NCBI GenBank assembly: GCA_025617375.2 | Contig: JAMYGW020000004.1 | Span: 1,240,001-1,304,000 of the forward strand | DNA length: 64,000 nucleotides | Direction of reading: 5' to 3' | Source of the DNA: Acarospora socialis | Lineage: Eukaryota > Ascomycota > Lecanoromycetes > Acarosporales > Acarosporaceae | Part shown: positions 45,879-56,804 of the stretch, piece by piece | Numbering within the stretch: position 1 is the first letter of the stretch | Layout of the letters: each line of letters begins with the position of its first letter | Position numbers and translations under genes: made by a program | Notes under the pieces: generated by a model | Told to the model about the DNA's origin: nothing | The model's input: the letters and a program-made list of their open reading frames with translations, nothing else | Database searches by the model: none

Positions 45879-47910
45879 TCACACCACATCACTCCTTACG
45901 AACCCCGCATCCGGAACGGTCCAATCCTTTGCCCCGAGACACACCGACCGCGGCAGTGCCCCGTGGCCCATCCGTCGCGGTCGCTCGATGCGGTAAGACC
46001 AGCTCGATCCCGCGGAGCGGGTGCCTTCGCAGTAGACGACTTTCTTCAGCGGCGTGTGGGCTGCGGCGGCGGTGGTGGCGGCGAGGAAGCGGCGTCGACG
46101 ACGGTCGTTCGTACTGGTGTTTGCAGTGGTGGGGGCGTGGTGTAGGGTGAAGGTTCGGAGGGACTTGAAGGGTTGGAGGTCGGTTGAGAGGGTTGGCTGG
46201 ATGGTAGGAGAGGTTAGTGGGTGATGGACGAATGGGTGGATGGATTGTTTGAGTGGGAAATGGAATGTTTGTAGTATGGGGCGGTAGGGGGGAACTTACA
46301 AGAAAATTGTCGGCGGGTGCGCGGATCAGCAGATCGGCGAGTTGGGGCGCTTGCTGGCCCATCTCCCTCAGCTCCTCGCGGTCGAACTGGTCGGAGGTGA
46401 TGACTCGTAATTGGCGGAGTGATTTGAGGTGGGTTTGGATGGCGAAGAAGAGATAGTTGTGCAGCGACTGGTCGGCGCCGAACGCTCCTCCGACGATGTG
46501 CAGCCTTTGCAGCTCGAATCTTCCTGCACGGATGAAGTCACAGAGAAGGATATCCTCGACTGCTTGAGCGTCTTCGGATTGATTTTCTCTACACCATGCT
46601 GCCGAGGGCGAGTACACTTCCAGGCGTCGGAGACCGCTTGGTTGATGTGCCAGAGGTCTCAAGAGTTGGGCGTAATCGACGCACCATTCGAGTACGAGAC
46701 TGTGGAATCCTTCCAGGCGGACCTGACTGGTTATATGGTGCCCAGCGGTTGCGGTAAGTCGGACCAGAACGAGCTCTTGTACCATTAGATTGCGATTCGG
46801 CTCAACCGAACTCGTTGGCTTCCCTCTTACATCGCTAGGGCGAACTTGTCGAATGTTCGCTTCTGTAGATGTTGGAGCGCGTACTGTCAGGGTCGTTATA
46901 GAAACGAAGGCTAAGTTTGTCCATTCAGATATCACGGCACAGTCATCCTCACCAGCCTCTTCCAGAACGATCTCAGCCTTAGCAGCAATCTTCCATGCAG
47001 GGCGGTCCGAAGGTACATCAAGGGCTCCTTCCGGAGCGGTACAGAACGGGGTGAGGATTCCTTCCGAGCCTTCTCGCGGGAGGGTCGCTCTGAAGTCTTT
47101 TGGAAAATTGTGGCGTCGAAATGCATCTGCATTGATGCGTACGTAACACCTTCTTAGTTCGGGCCTATAAGCAAGCGTCCTCAAGATGGATAAGCTAATT
47201 GGCAGTTCGGAACTCCATCTGTGGGATTGTCAGAGAAAGCCTTTTGAAATTCGGCACAGAGATCAAACCTAAAGACACGGAGTGCTCTCAGAGTGTCGAG
47301 GACACGTGAAAACCTCAGCATTTGCGACTGGAAATGCTGACTGTCGACACGGTAGCTACTTAAGCTCTCGCAATCGACAAACTCGATAGACTGAATGCCA
47401 TCCACCACCTCGGACCTAGTATTATCCTTCAACTTCTCTTCTGCCTTGCAGAGGAATCGTTCGAAACCTCCTCGTCTATCGACAACTCCCGGGTCCGTCG
47501 GCGCTGCTGGCTCGGGCTTCACCCAGATCGAATCCAGTGACACCACCACGTGAGTCCAGAACGTGGGTGAAACTGTCCGTCGAACCCATTCCGGGAACGC
47601 GCAAAACCCGCAAGCAAAAGCTTTCAATGACGGAACAGGGACCTACGTCCAGATCAGTCTACGTCGCATGGTACGGTCTGGCAAGTATACTTGGACGTAC
47701 ATCGTAGTCGGTCAAGATCCGAGTCATGAGCGGTTGGGTTCCCTCCCCATCCGGACGGTAATTCGAGAGCTTGAAGGGTAAATCTGTCCGGGCTTGACCC
47801 CGAAGATAGTCTCGCACGGCATCGCCCGCCGTGTCTAGATAGGAATAGCTTTGACCTTGAGTGGTCGGCTTTCGAAGGGATCGATGATCTGATTGATATC
47901 GTCCAACCAT
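45879..47910 (-). CDS. Uncharacterised LRR-like protein (possible F-box-family)
   Basis: Family not recognised. Tentative model: exons 47910..47701, 47642..47269, 47194..46300 and 46196..45879, 598 aa, phases consistent throughout. Splice signals: GTACGT/CTGAT/TAG, GTTTGA/CTGAC/TAG (the weakest) and GTAAGT/CTAAC/CAG. The N-terminal ~70 residues are polar. FWTHVVVSLDSIWVKPE resembles the segment after an F-box. The rest shows leucine-rich spacing: QSIEFVDCESLSSYRVD, LDTLRALRVFSLSILRTL, HITSQVRLEGFHSLVLEWCV, PSGLRRLEVYSP, RFELQRLHIVGGA, HLKSLRQLRVIT and QPFKSLRTFTLHH. No true F-box is visible, so the F-box label is only a guess from the overall plan of fungal F-box/LRR proteins. The first-exon start (ATG 47910) is uncertain. 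Confidence 0.5.
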
Positions 47911-50297
47911 GATGGCGCTCGCATACAGTAGTAAAGAGATAACAGTGCGCAGTTGATCATCAAGAACTGATGATGGTGATCAACCAAAGTAGGAACTCGG
48001 AGGAAACAAAGAGAATGATCGAATAGGGCAAAGGCGAGTACAAAGGGGTTATGGATATGTCCGCATGCAGAACAACTGTATATCCATAACGTGCTCCGCC
48101 TTAGGGATGTCATGGCTAGGAGTCGAGGCTTTACTGGAGAATTCTCAGTTCGAATTGTACGAGTAGGAGTACACTGACGGCGAGTTGTTCCCACTGTCGC
48201 GAGACTTTGGTGATGCATTCGAAAGAGAAATGTAGTCTATGGTGACTAAGCGGCTATGAACACCCAAATGTATCATTATTAATCATAGGGATGAGCGACT
48301 GTAACCCTATTAATATGTTGGCATCATGAGGGTCTTGATGCGTCAGCCCTAATAATGCCGTGCTCGCGGTCGGACGTTCCCTATATAAAGCTGTCCCTAA
48401 GCGGGGCAAATGGAAGAAACGAACATCCGTGTAAGCACCGTAGGTAATCCGTAGGGCAATTGCATCCGAACCTGTACGTAACACAAGCAGCGAGATCCAC
48501 TTGATGGCGTTAGTCTGTAAAGTTCCAAGATTCGAGGCGTCAGTTGTCGTCAGTCCGTCTGTTGCCGCCGAGATGAGGCCGATATGGCGGGGTTAGTCCA
48601 TCCGACTAACGATGCACGGCGGCTGTGGCTGAGAGTAGGTAGCGAGACAACAATTGGGAATCTTTTCATCCAGCGACTTGTACCTCCTCGAGTACGGCCG
48701 GAACTCTAAAGAAGATCATTGATCTTACGGTAGAAGAAATAATTCAGCTTCGAGTTATCTTTTAACGTTTACCCGTTATCGCTCGAGCGATGCTTGCCTT
48801 GTGTGCATATTGCTACCTAATCCGGCAGTGTTCAGACCGCTTCCGAAGCGGACATGTGCTGTCACGTGCTCTTACCGATCGAGTGTGCAAGGGCTTGGGT
48901 TGAGGCGACCGAGGCAAAGGCGGAAGAGGAAACATTCTAGAACATCGAGCGACGGCCAACATCACCTCAAAGGACTCCGGCCGTCATATCCTACCTACCT
49001 ATCTTGCTGTGTACCTAGGTACTGTACTCGTCTCGTACGTACCTACGCGGTCTGGACTGCTTAACAAGATGATACTGTGGCGTAAACCCCAAGATCGCGT
49101 GGGGATTTGCTCCCTCGCAGTTGACCCCGTCTGCTATTTGAACTCTGTCTTTGACTCGGCGCTCTTCCCCACAACGCACCAACATCCAACGGCTCGCGAG
49201 CATGTGCCAATCAGCTTCTGCGGCCCATCACCCTTCTTCGGGATGCCGTGCCCTTGAGTAAAGCTGATTGGTGGATGACAAGTCTTTCCCGTTATTTGTA
49301 ACCAACACCATTCCAAGACCAAGCTTAATTCACTGGGTTGTGGGTTACTACCTTAGTATTTGGGACCGAGTAAGGTTCGATGAGGTCGGAGTTGTCTTTG
49401 TCGATGATCTCATCCTACGGCAAGTGTCAGAACTCAGACAGTCATCTCTAATCGTATACCTAGGTAGGAAAGAGGCCGAAGAATTGACTTGTGACAAACT
49501 TCATCATTGACTACCTCACCTTTGGTGATCCACCTTGTCAGCTGTCTGACTGTTTCGCCCTCCGTACGACGAAAAGGAGTTGTGCTGTGCTATGCTGGGC
49601 TTAGTACCTTAGATATGTGTCTGACGATGCCGTCATCAAACGGAAGATATAATACCGCTTTCATACGATACGACGATGTTACAATACAGCTCGAAATCGC
49701 TTGGTCCTTTCGTCAACCGCACTTAGCGATCACACGAGACTCATTTGCGTAAGCTTCGCTGAGAGAGGTGAGGGAACATTACCTAGATTGGTTTGGTATC
49801 TGATCTACTTTACACTAGCCAGTCATCAGAACGCCAGATATTACCATACAGTCCGTCGCTAGCTCGGTCCGCTTTTCAAGGACAAGCCCTGGAATTTCGT
49901 GCTGCACTCAGGAGCTTGGGATGGATACAAGCTCCAGCGCTTGAGATTTCAACCAATTGCTGTCTGGTCCAAGTTCGCCTCCAGTCTGAACTTGCCCTCT
50001 TCCAGCTCTCGTACTGTACTGTACCGTACGCAAGTCACCCACCATCGTAGGGAGACTTTGATCAGCAGTGCAAGCCTCCTACATAAAGACCCCGTCATGT
50101 CTCCCTACTATTGTGTCACATTTTTGTCCTGTTACCGTCTTAAATCTCCCTTCATCAATTCGATCGACCCAGGGTGAAGATTGTACCCTCTTCTCTGTAA
50201 AAGGGTGTTTCACTCCCAGTGTCTCGTTGATATTGATTCATTGTCGTCACTATAATTGAAGTGGTGTTGTGATCGTTCTGCAGAACGAGCCTTCATC
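47911..50297. other. Long divergent spacer, LRR-like / sugar transporter
   Basis: About 2.4 kb between divergent starts. A perfect TATATAAAG lies at 48382-48390 on the plus strand, far from any recognised start. Palindromes of the TACCTAGGTA and GTACTGTAC kind occur at 49013-49027, 49458-49468 and 50011-50024. No protein-like frame found. Confidence 0.5.
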
Positions 50298-52036
50298 ATG
50301 GGGATTATGCTCAAGAAACCCGAGAACGTGGCAGGCTCGGCCGCGCCTGCCATCATCATCGGGTTGTTCGTGGCCTTTGGTGGTATCCTCTTCGGGTATG
50401 TTCATGCAGCGCTGTTGGGCCAGGCTGTGGAAGAGAGGACTGACTTGCAACGTCTAGATATGATACCGGTACGATTGGTGGCATTCTTGCCATGACATAT
50501 TGGCGAGAGCTGTTCTCCACCGGTTACGTCAACCCGAAGGACAATATCAAAGATATCACGTCGACCCAGAAGTCCACGATTGTGTCCATCCTTTCTGCCG
50601 GGACTTTCTTCGGTGCCCTCAGCGCGGCACCGATGGGTGATATCCTCGGACGAAGATGGGGTCTGATCGCATCTACTGGCGTCTTCACCTTTGGCGTCAT
50701 CCTCCAAACCGCCGCGACTGCCATCCCACTCTTCGTTGCCGGTAGATTCTTCGCTGGTTTTGGTGTTGGCCTCATCTCCGCCTTGAGTACGTGACATGAT
50801 TGTAAGTCCTAATTGATATGTAACTAACCGCATATAGTTCCTCTCTACCAATCCGAAACCGCTCCGAAATGGATCCGTGGCACAATCGTTGGCTCTTACC
50901 AGCTCGCCATTACCATCGGTCTGCTCATCGCCTCGATTGTTGACAACGCCACCAAGGATCGCAACGACACTGGCTCGTACCGAATCCCCATCGCCGTTCA
51001 GTTCGCCTGGGCCCTCATCTTGGTTATTGGGATGTTGATCTTGCCGGAGACTCCGCGGTATAACATCAAACGAGGCCACAACGAAGCGGCGGCCAAATCG
51101 CTGTCCAGACTCCGACGGCTTGATGTGACCCACCCGGCGCTGGTCGAGGAACTTGCCGAGATCAAAGCCAACCACGAGTACGAGTTGAGTTTGGGCAAGG
51201 CGTCTTACATCGATTGCTTCAAGGGCACCATGGGCAAGCGTCTTGCCACCGGCTGCGGTCTCCAGGCTCTGCAGCAGCTTACTGGGGTCAATTTCATCTT
51301 CTACTACGGTACCTCTTTCTTTCAAAGTTCCGGCATTCAAAACTCCTTTGTTATCAGTCTGATCACCAACATCGTCAACGTCTGCTCGACCTTCCCGGGT
51401 CTTTACATGGTGGAGAAGTGGGGCCGTCGACCGCTGCTGCTCTTTGGCGCCATCGGCATGTGCGTCTGCCAATTCATCGTCGCCATCGTCGGCACAACAA
51501 CCAGCAACATCGTTGCGAACAAGGTCCTGATCGCCTTCGTGTGCGTCTACATCTTCTTCTTCGCCTGCTCCTGGGGTCCGGTCGCCTGGGTCGTGACGGG
51601 CGAGCTGTTCCCGCTCAAAACGCGCGCCAAGGCCCTCTCCATGACGACCGCCACGAACTGGCTGCTCAACTGGGCCATCGCCTACGCCACCCCGTACATG
51701 GTCGACCCCGGCCCAGGCAACGCCAACCTGCAGGCCAAAGTCTTCTTCGTCTGGGGCGGCTTCTGCCTCATCTGCTGCGCCTTCGTGTACTTTTGCATCT
51801 ACGAGACCAAGGGCCTCTCGCTCGAGCAGGTCGACGAGCTCTACGCAAAGGTCACCAAGGCCTGGAAGTCCAAGGGCTTCGTGCCGACCGTCTCCTACGC
51901 CGAGGTGCAGGATGTTGGGGCCGATATCCGACGGCAGTCCCTTGCTGACATTGAGGCCGTGGCGGAACGCAAGAGGTCCATGGCTCATGTCGATCATAAT
52001 GGTTCGCCGACGATGATACACAATGAGAAGTATTGA
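50298..52036 (+). CDS. MFS sugar (hexose-type) transporter
   Basis: Twelve-helix major facilitator of the sugar porter family, plasma membrane; monosaccharide uptake is likely. Model: join(50298..50395, 50458..50786, 50838..52036), 541 aa, introns 62 and 51 bp. TM1 is IIIGLFVAFGGILFG, followed across the splice by YDTGTIGGI. Seen sugar-porter motifs: GDILGRRWGLI, AGRFFAGFGVGLISAL then PLYQSETAPKWIRG, the loop motif PETPRYNIKRGH, QALQQLTGVNFIFYYG, VEKWGRRPLLLFG, and YETKGLSLEQVDELY after TM12. Both ends look complete. The substrate is not decided by sequence. The final exon is unusually GC-rich, and this gives a long spurious open frame on the opposite strand. Confidence 0.93.
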
Positions 52037-53659
52037 GTTTAGGGTCTGAGTGTGTGAATGTATGTACAAATCAGCGTCGGAGTTGAGAAGACTGCCGATT
52101 GACACTGGCGTTCTTTAACCTGTATATATTGAATACCATCAAATTTATATCAATTTCCGTTGTATAACCGGCATTGGGTACCACGTACGAGAGAGAGTAA
52201 GGCGAAGTCAATCCTATAACCCGAACTTCCACCCTTCTCTATAACGCCCAAGATTCATTCAATCAATCAGACGAATTCAGACTACTATTCACCAACCCAA
52301 TCCCTCCTCTCCCATCCTACTGCAGCACATCCTTGCACCGCTCACATCTCGCCCGCACAGTCATATTCTTCCAACATCAAACCTACCAAAACATCATCCA
52401 TACCCACACCCACACACACCCCTGGTGTCCCCTCCCTACCGCAGATGTCCACCAATCCGCACCTTCCTATTTGTTCCAGAAACGACCAAAGTAAAGATAT
52501 ATCTGCAGCGTAAGCAAGCAGGCGATGTCGAAAGCGAGTCGAGCGTGTTCTTCGGCACGAGTTTCAAGGTTTCTAGGGAGGGGAAGGGAAGGGAAATGGG
52601 GGAAGTGAGAGACGTGGTCGTAGGATGGTAGGGTTGAGGGGATGGTTGGGTGGTTGGACGGTGGGATGATGGGATGGATGCTGGGAGTAGACTGGAGGGT
52701 ACCTATTGGGGCTGTAGTGGGGTGTGTAAGGTTTTCAGGTGGGGAGGAGGTTTGGGAGCTTAGACGGGGTAAGATTGAGGCCAAGCGGAGAGTAGGGTAG
52801 GGAAGGAGGGGAGGGAGGATAGAGGGGTGGTGGAGTGGTGGTTGAATCGGGAAGGAAATAGGAGGGGAAAGCAGGGGAAGGGAAGAGGTACCTTAGGGTA
52901 GAGTAGACGTCCGGAACGGACTGACGTGTATTCGAATCAAGGCTTTGTTCCGTAGACATATGGCGAAGGGGAATAAATTCAGTCAACAGGTAACAAGGGC
53001 GCCTGAATTCAATGTTCACAGTTGCAGTTAGAACTGTTGTTGCCGGCGTCTAACGAAAAGATCCCACAGTGTGGAAGGTTGAGGTCAAGGAATGACTTGC
53101 CCAGAGTCATGAGATGGTGGACCTTAGTTACTGACTTCGGGCCCGTTCTCTTCCATCTCTGTCAGATACTCTCATCATGCGTTTTCGTATCTGTTCAACG
53201 TCAACAAACGTATGAATTGCTCATGTTTGCTCTGGAAGTCCAGGAATGGTTTTTCATCCATTATCCAACACTGGGCGGCAATAATAAGAGTAATTCGATC
53301 TGACCGAAGCCACCCATTCTGGAGCCTAGACAGCAGTTGTGATCGTGTGGGCCACCAGAGCAGCCCTCGAGCTTGAAGAGGTTGTTCCCAAAAGCCAAGC
53401 TTATGTTGACCACTGCTAACAGACAGATAGATGCCTGTCGAGCACCTCAGAGCTCCGTCTGAGCGAAACGCCGCCGAAAAGGCACAGATGATGGGTTTCC
53501 GTAGGCCTTGTAGTGACGAGATGGTCCTCCACTGAGACGTTTCTTAGCGCCATCCCATCTGTCACTGACTGGTGCTGATCGTACCCAGGCCAACCACTAC
53601 TACCTCTGACCCTGTTCTCTTGGCATGTGAAAAGTTCACCTCTTCACCGCTTCGTCCTC
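52037..53659. other. Convergent 3' spacer with purine-rich tract
   Basis: About 1.6 kb between the stops of the transporter (+) and the amidase (-). The plus strand from about 52560 to 52890 is strongly G/purine-rich with many GGG runs. No gene supported. Confidence 0.55.
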
Positions 53660-55212
53660 TTACTCCTCCGTTTCTTCTTTCGCTCGTAATGATTCCTTTA
53701 CAGCTCGCATGATCTTGTCTCCAAGGTCCAGTACCTCCTCGTCGGCAAAACGAGGCCCAAGCAACGTGACTCCATATGGTAGCACGGCTTGCTTGGCCTC
53801 GGTCGTTGCCGGCTCGCCTGTTTGCCCAGATAGCAGAGCGGCGGGGTAGGTAGCTACGGGTAACGCAATCGCGCAAAGGTCAACCACATTCGCGAAATGA
53901 GCAAAGTCCCCTAAGGCGGAATTCTTGACCACCGGATCGGCCAGTACTTCGGAGATTGTGTAGTGAGTCGGTGCTGTAGGAACTAGGAGCACTGATATGC
54001 CGCCATCGTTCGGTAGGAACACCTTCTCCGCTTGCCTTGTATATCTGCCGAAGATTAGATGCGACAAATGCAGCCACCAGTACCTAAGATGTGAGGGAGC
54101 ATGACTTACAATTGCTGCGCGTGAATATCACGGAATACTTGAGTTGCCGTGGTCTTACGGTTCGCCGCACCTTCGAAAATCTGTCGCGTAACGGGATGAA
54201 GTTGCTCCTTATTGGCCTCAAGCCATCCGTCAGGTAGACCTGCAAGCCGCTCCGCTACGAAGGTACCTTCGTAGAGAAGTTTGCCGGCGTTTTCGAAAGG
54301 CGTCCAGTCGATGGGCCTTAGCTTACCGCCTATTGATTGTAGAGTCTTGATGGCCTCATCGAACATGAGACGGTACGGTTGTGAGCACACGGCAAGGGCT
54401 TCGGGTGAGGGAACCCCAAAGGTGAACGTCATTGGCGGCGTGGAAGGTCGATATATGTACGGTTCGGGCTTCGCATATATATCATTTTCATCGTAACCTC
54501 GAATGGTCTGCCAAACGACACGAGCGTCCTCGACGTCTTTCGTCAGGACTGCGATGCAATCCTGAGATTGACAGGCCGGGGTGACCCCTGCGGCAGACAC
54601 TGTGCCTTTGGTAGGTTTCCAGCCTACGATACCATTGAAAGCAGCGGGGAGTCGTCCTGAGCCTGCGGTGTCACTTCCTATGGAGAAGGAGACAAGGCCA
54701 GCCCCAACACTGACACAACTACCACTAGACGAGCCGCCGACAGTGTAGTCTTTAAGATACACCGATGATAGAGTCCCGTATGGGCTCCGGCATCCTGTCA
54801 TTCCCGTAGCCAGCTGCTCCAAATTAGTCTTGCCGATGAAAAGACCGCCTTGCTCAATCAGCCTCCGGTAGACGGGCGCCGACTCTTTCGGGACGCGGGC
54901 CAGGGGAGGGCATGCTGTAGTTGTTGAGATACCTGCTATGTCGATGTTGTCCTTGATACTGAAAGGTATGCCGAACAGGGACGGACGCGTTGCCTTATCC
55001 GGAAACCGCGTCTCAAGGTCTTTGGCGGCGGCGACAACGGACTCTCGGGACTGAAGGTGGATCCACACCGAAGGCTGGACCTTCTGATAGGCATCAATTC
55101 TTTCAAATACCATTTCCACAGCCTCAGCAGGTGATAGACTCTCAGCATATGCAGTGCGCAGAGACGTAATGTCTAGCCGCCCACTCCAAGACTGACCGTT
55201 GATCGATTCCAT
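53660..55212 (-). CDS. Amidase-signature enzyme, allophanate hydrolase type
   Basis: Amidase-signature hydrolase most like the N-terminal domain of allophanate hydrolase (AtzF/DUR2 type), which turns allophanate into ammonia and CO2. Model: exons 55212..54110 and 54044..53660, 495 aa, 65-bp intron (donor GTAAGT). The Ser-cisSer-Lys triad is visible: Lys in GIPFSIKDNIDIAG, cis-Ser in TVGGSSSGSCVSVGAG, and the nucleophile in SFSIGSDTAGSGRLPAAFNG. Allophanate-type context: GKTNLEQLATGMTGCRSPYG, GWKPTKGTVSAAGVTPAC and QSQDCIAV. The protein stops soon after the amidase fold (LPYGVTLLGPRFADEEVL), so the ~120-150-residue C-terminal domain of classic allophanate hydrolases is missing, and no urea carboxylase is fused. 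Divergent from a TamA/Dal81-like regulator. Another amide substrate is possible. Confidence 0.87.
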
Positions 55213-56804
55213 TATCTAAGTCAAGCTTGCCTATGCAACATCAAGGGGCAACGCGGGAATGCACGATTGCAGTTCTGGATTTGTTCCGAGAATCGATGCA
55301 CAGTATGATGAGAAAAAGCTGATTTCCATGACATTATTATTGAAACAGGAGTCTTCCACAAACATTCGATCCTCCGTCACATCCGAGGTAAACATTTTGA
55401 TGATTACCTTATTTTCAGTTGCTGACACAGCAGAGGAAGATCAGATCTGCCGGAAGAGAGGGAGAGCCGAAAGGGTAAAGTAATTTTACGCTTTCCAACT
55501 CCGCCAATGACATCTGGGAGATAAGTCCGGGCCGACGGTCGGAAGCACGTGCAAGACAGGGCAGAGACCTCGAGAGTCGAGATGATACAAAGGCTGACTA
55601 GAGTAAGGTACTCCGTAAAGAGCCACACTCAGGTACGGAGTAGAAAGGGTCAAGATGATATACCTCAGATATAGGTAGGTAATCAAGGTACGAGAATGGC
55701 CTACGTACTTCTACGTCGCTGATTTGTGGTGGGTAACAATCGCAGTCACTGACTCGCGTGCCCTTTTCGTTCTCGTCGATTATCCGTGGGGTGTCTACAT
55801 ATGTAGTATGCGTGAACTGGGAGTTACTGGACCCTGTTCGACCTATCAATCGTCAACCCCTTATCTCTCAAGCACACTTTCACGCTAAACACACGCCTTG
55901 TCTCTTGGATTACCTTATTATTCATAAACTCCCCTTACCCTGTAACCTCCCGTTATTGATATTCTGGAGCAGATCGGACACATACAAACCTCATTAATCT
56001 TACGTTTGAGAAACATGCCTTCACGGGTAGCTGCCTCCAAGCCTTTACCGCTGACGCGCCATCCGCCGCCTCTCAACGCTCGTGTACCTATAATCTTGTC
56101 GCCGGCACCTCCCAGCCTGCCTCGATTCACGGATGAGATTATTGCATCTGTCCGGGCCGCCCGTCGTTTTGTGTTGTCCCCAACTCCAAGACAAAAAAGA
56201 GTGCACCGCACCTGGTATCAAAGGAGCATTTTGATTTCAATGACACGAAGGACCATTCAACTGCTAATTCTCTTTTTTTCCCTTTCGGCACAACCTGATC
56301 CTTGGCGGTGAGGCTCGGCCGGGGCAAGGCAGATCGTCTCTCAAATCGAACTTGATATGCGATAAGCAAATAAATCCCACCCCAATCGTCACAATCGCCA
56401 CAATCGTCCAGTAATCTGGGGTAATCTTAAACGGTGCCTGAACGATATCTATCAAGAAGCCCACTCGGGAAGAAACGTACGGTGATGATGATGACGATGA
56501 CTGCTTCGATTCACCTGTCATAGGCACTAATAAACATGATTGCAGAGAGCTGAACCCGTTCTTGCTCGGTACCTTATCGATATCGATACACTCGGCTTGG
56601 GGGTTTGCATGAGATAGGCGGAACCGTCCGAAAATCTGCAGCAACACCTACTTCCGTTCATCTGCATCGTCAGCAGCTACCAGCATGACCACTGCCATAG
56701 CTATCCAACCGTCTTTGCTACCGTCAGGTATTCGCCATAGTCCCACCATATATCCATATCCCAGGGCAGTAAGGAAAGAGAAGAGCTCGATTCGGCCCAG
56801 ACCG
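55213..56804. other. Divergent promoter region, amidase / Zn2Cys6 regulator
   Basis: About 1.6 kb between divergent starts, expected to hold both promoters. It has two TACTCCGTA/TACGGAGTA motifs in inverted order 16 bp apart (55609-55617 and 55634-55642). A hydrophobic minus-strand frame pair at 56264-56830 overlaps the regulator start; it is not called as a gene. Confidence 0.55.

Noticed and set aside
50402-52105. 567-codon open frame on the minus strand across the sugar transporter
   Set aside because: Antisense to a fully supported MFS gene. Its composition (Asp/Glu/Gly/Arg-rich, no domain) is the usual shadow of GC-rich codon use.
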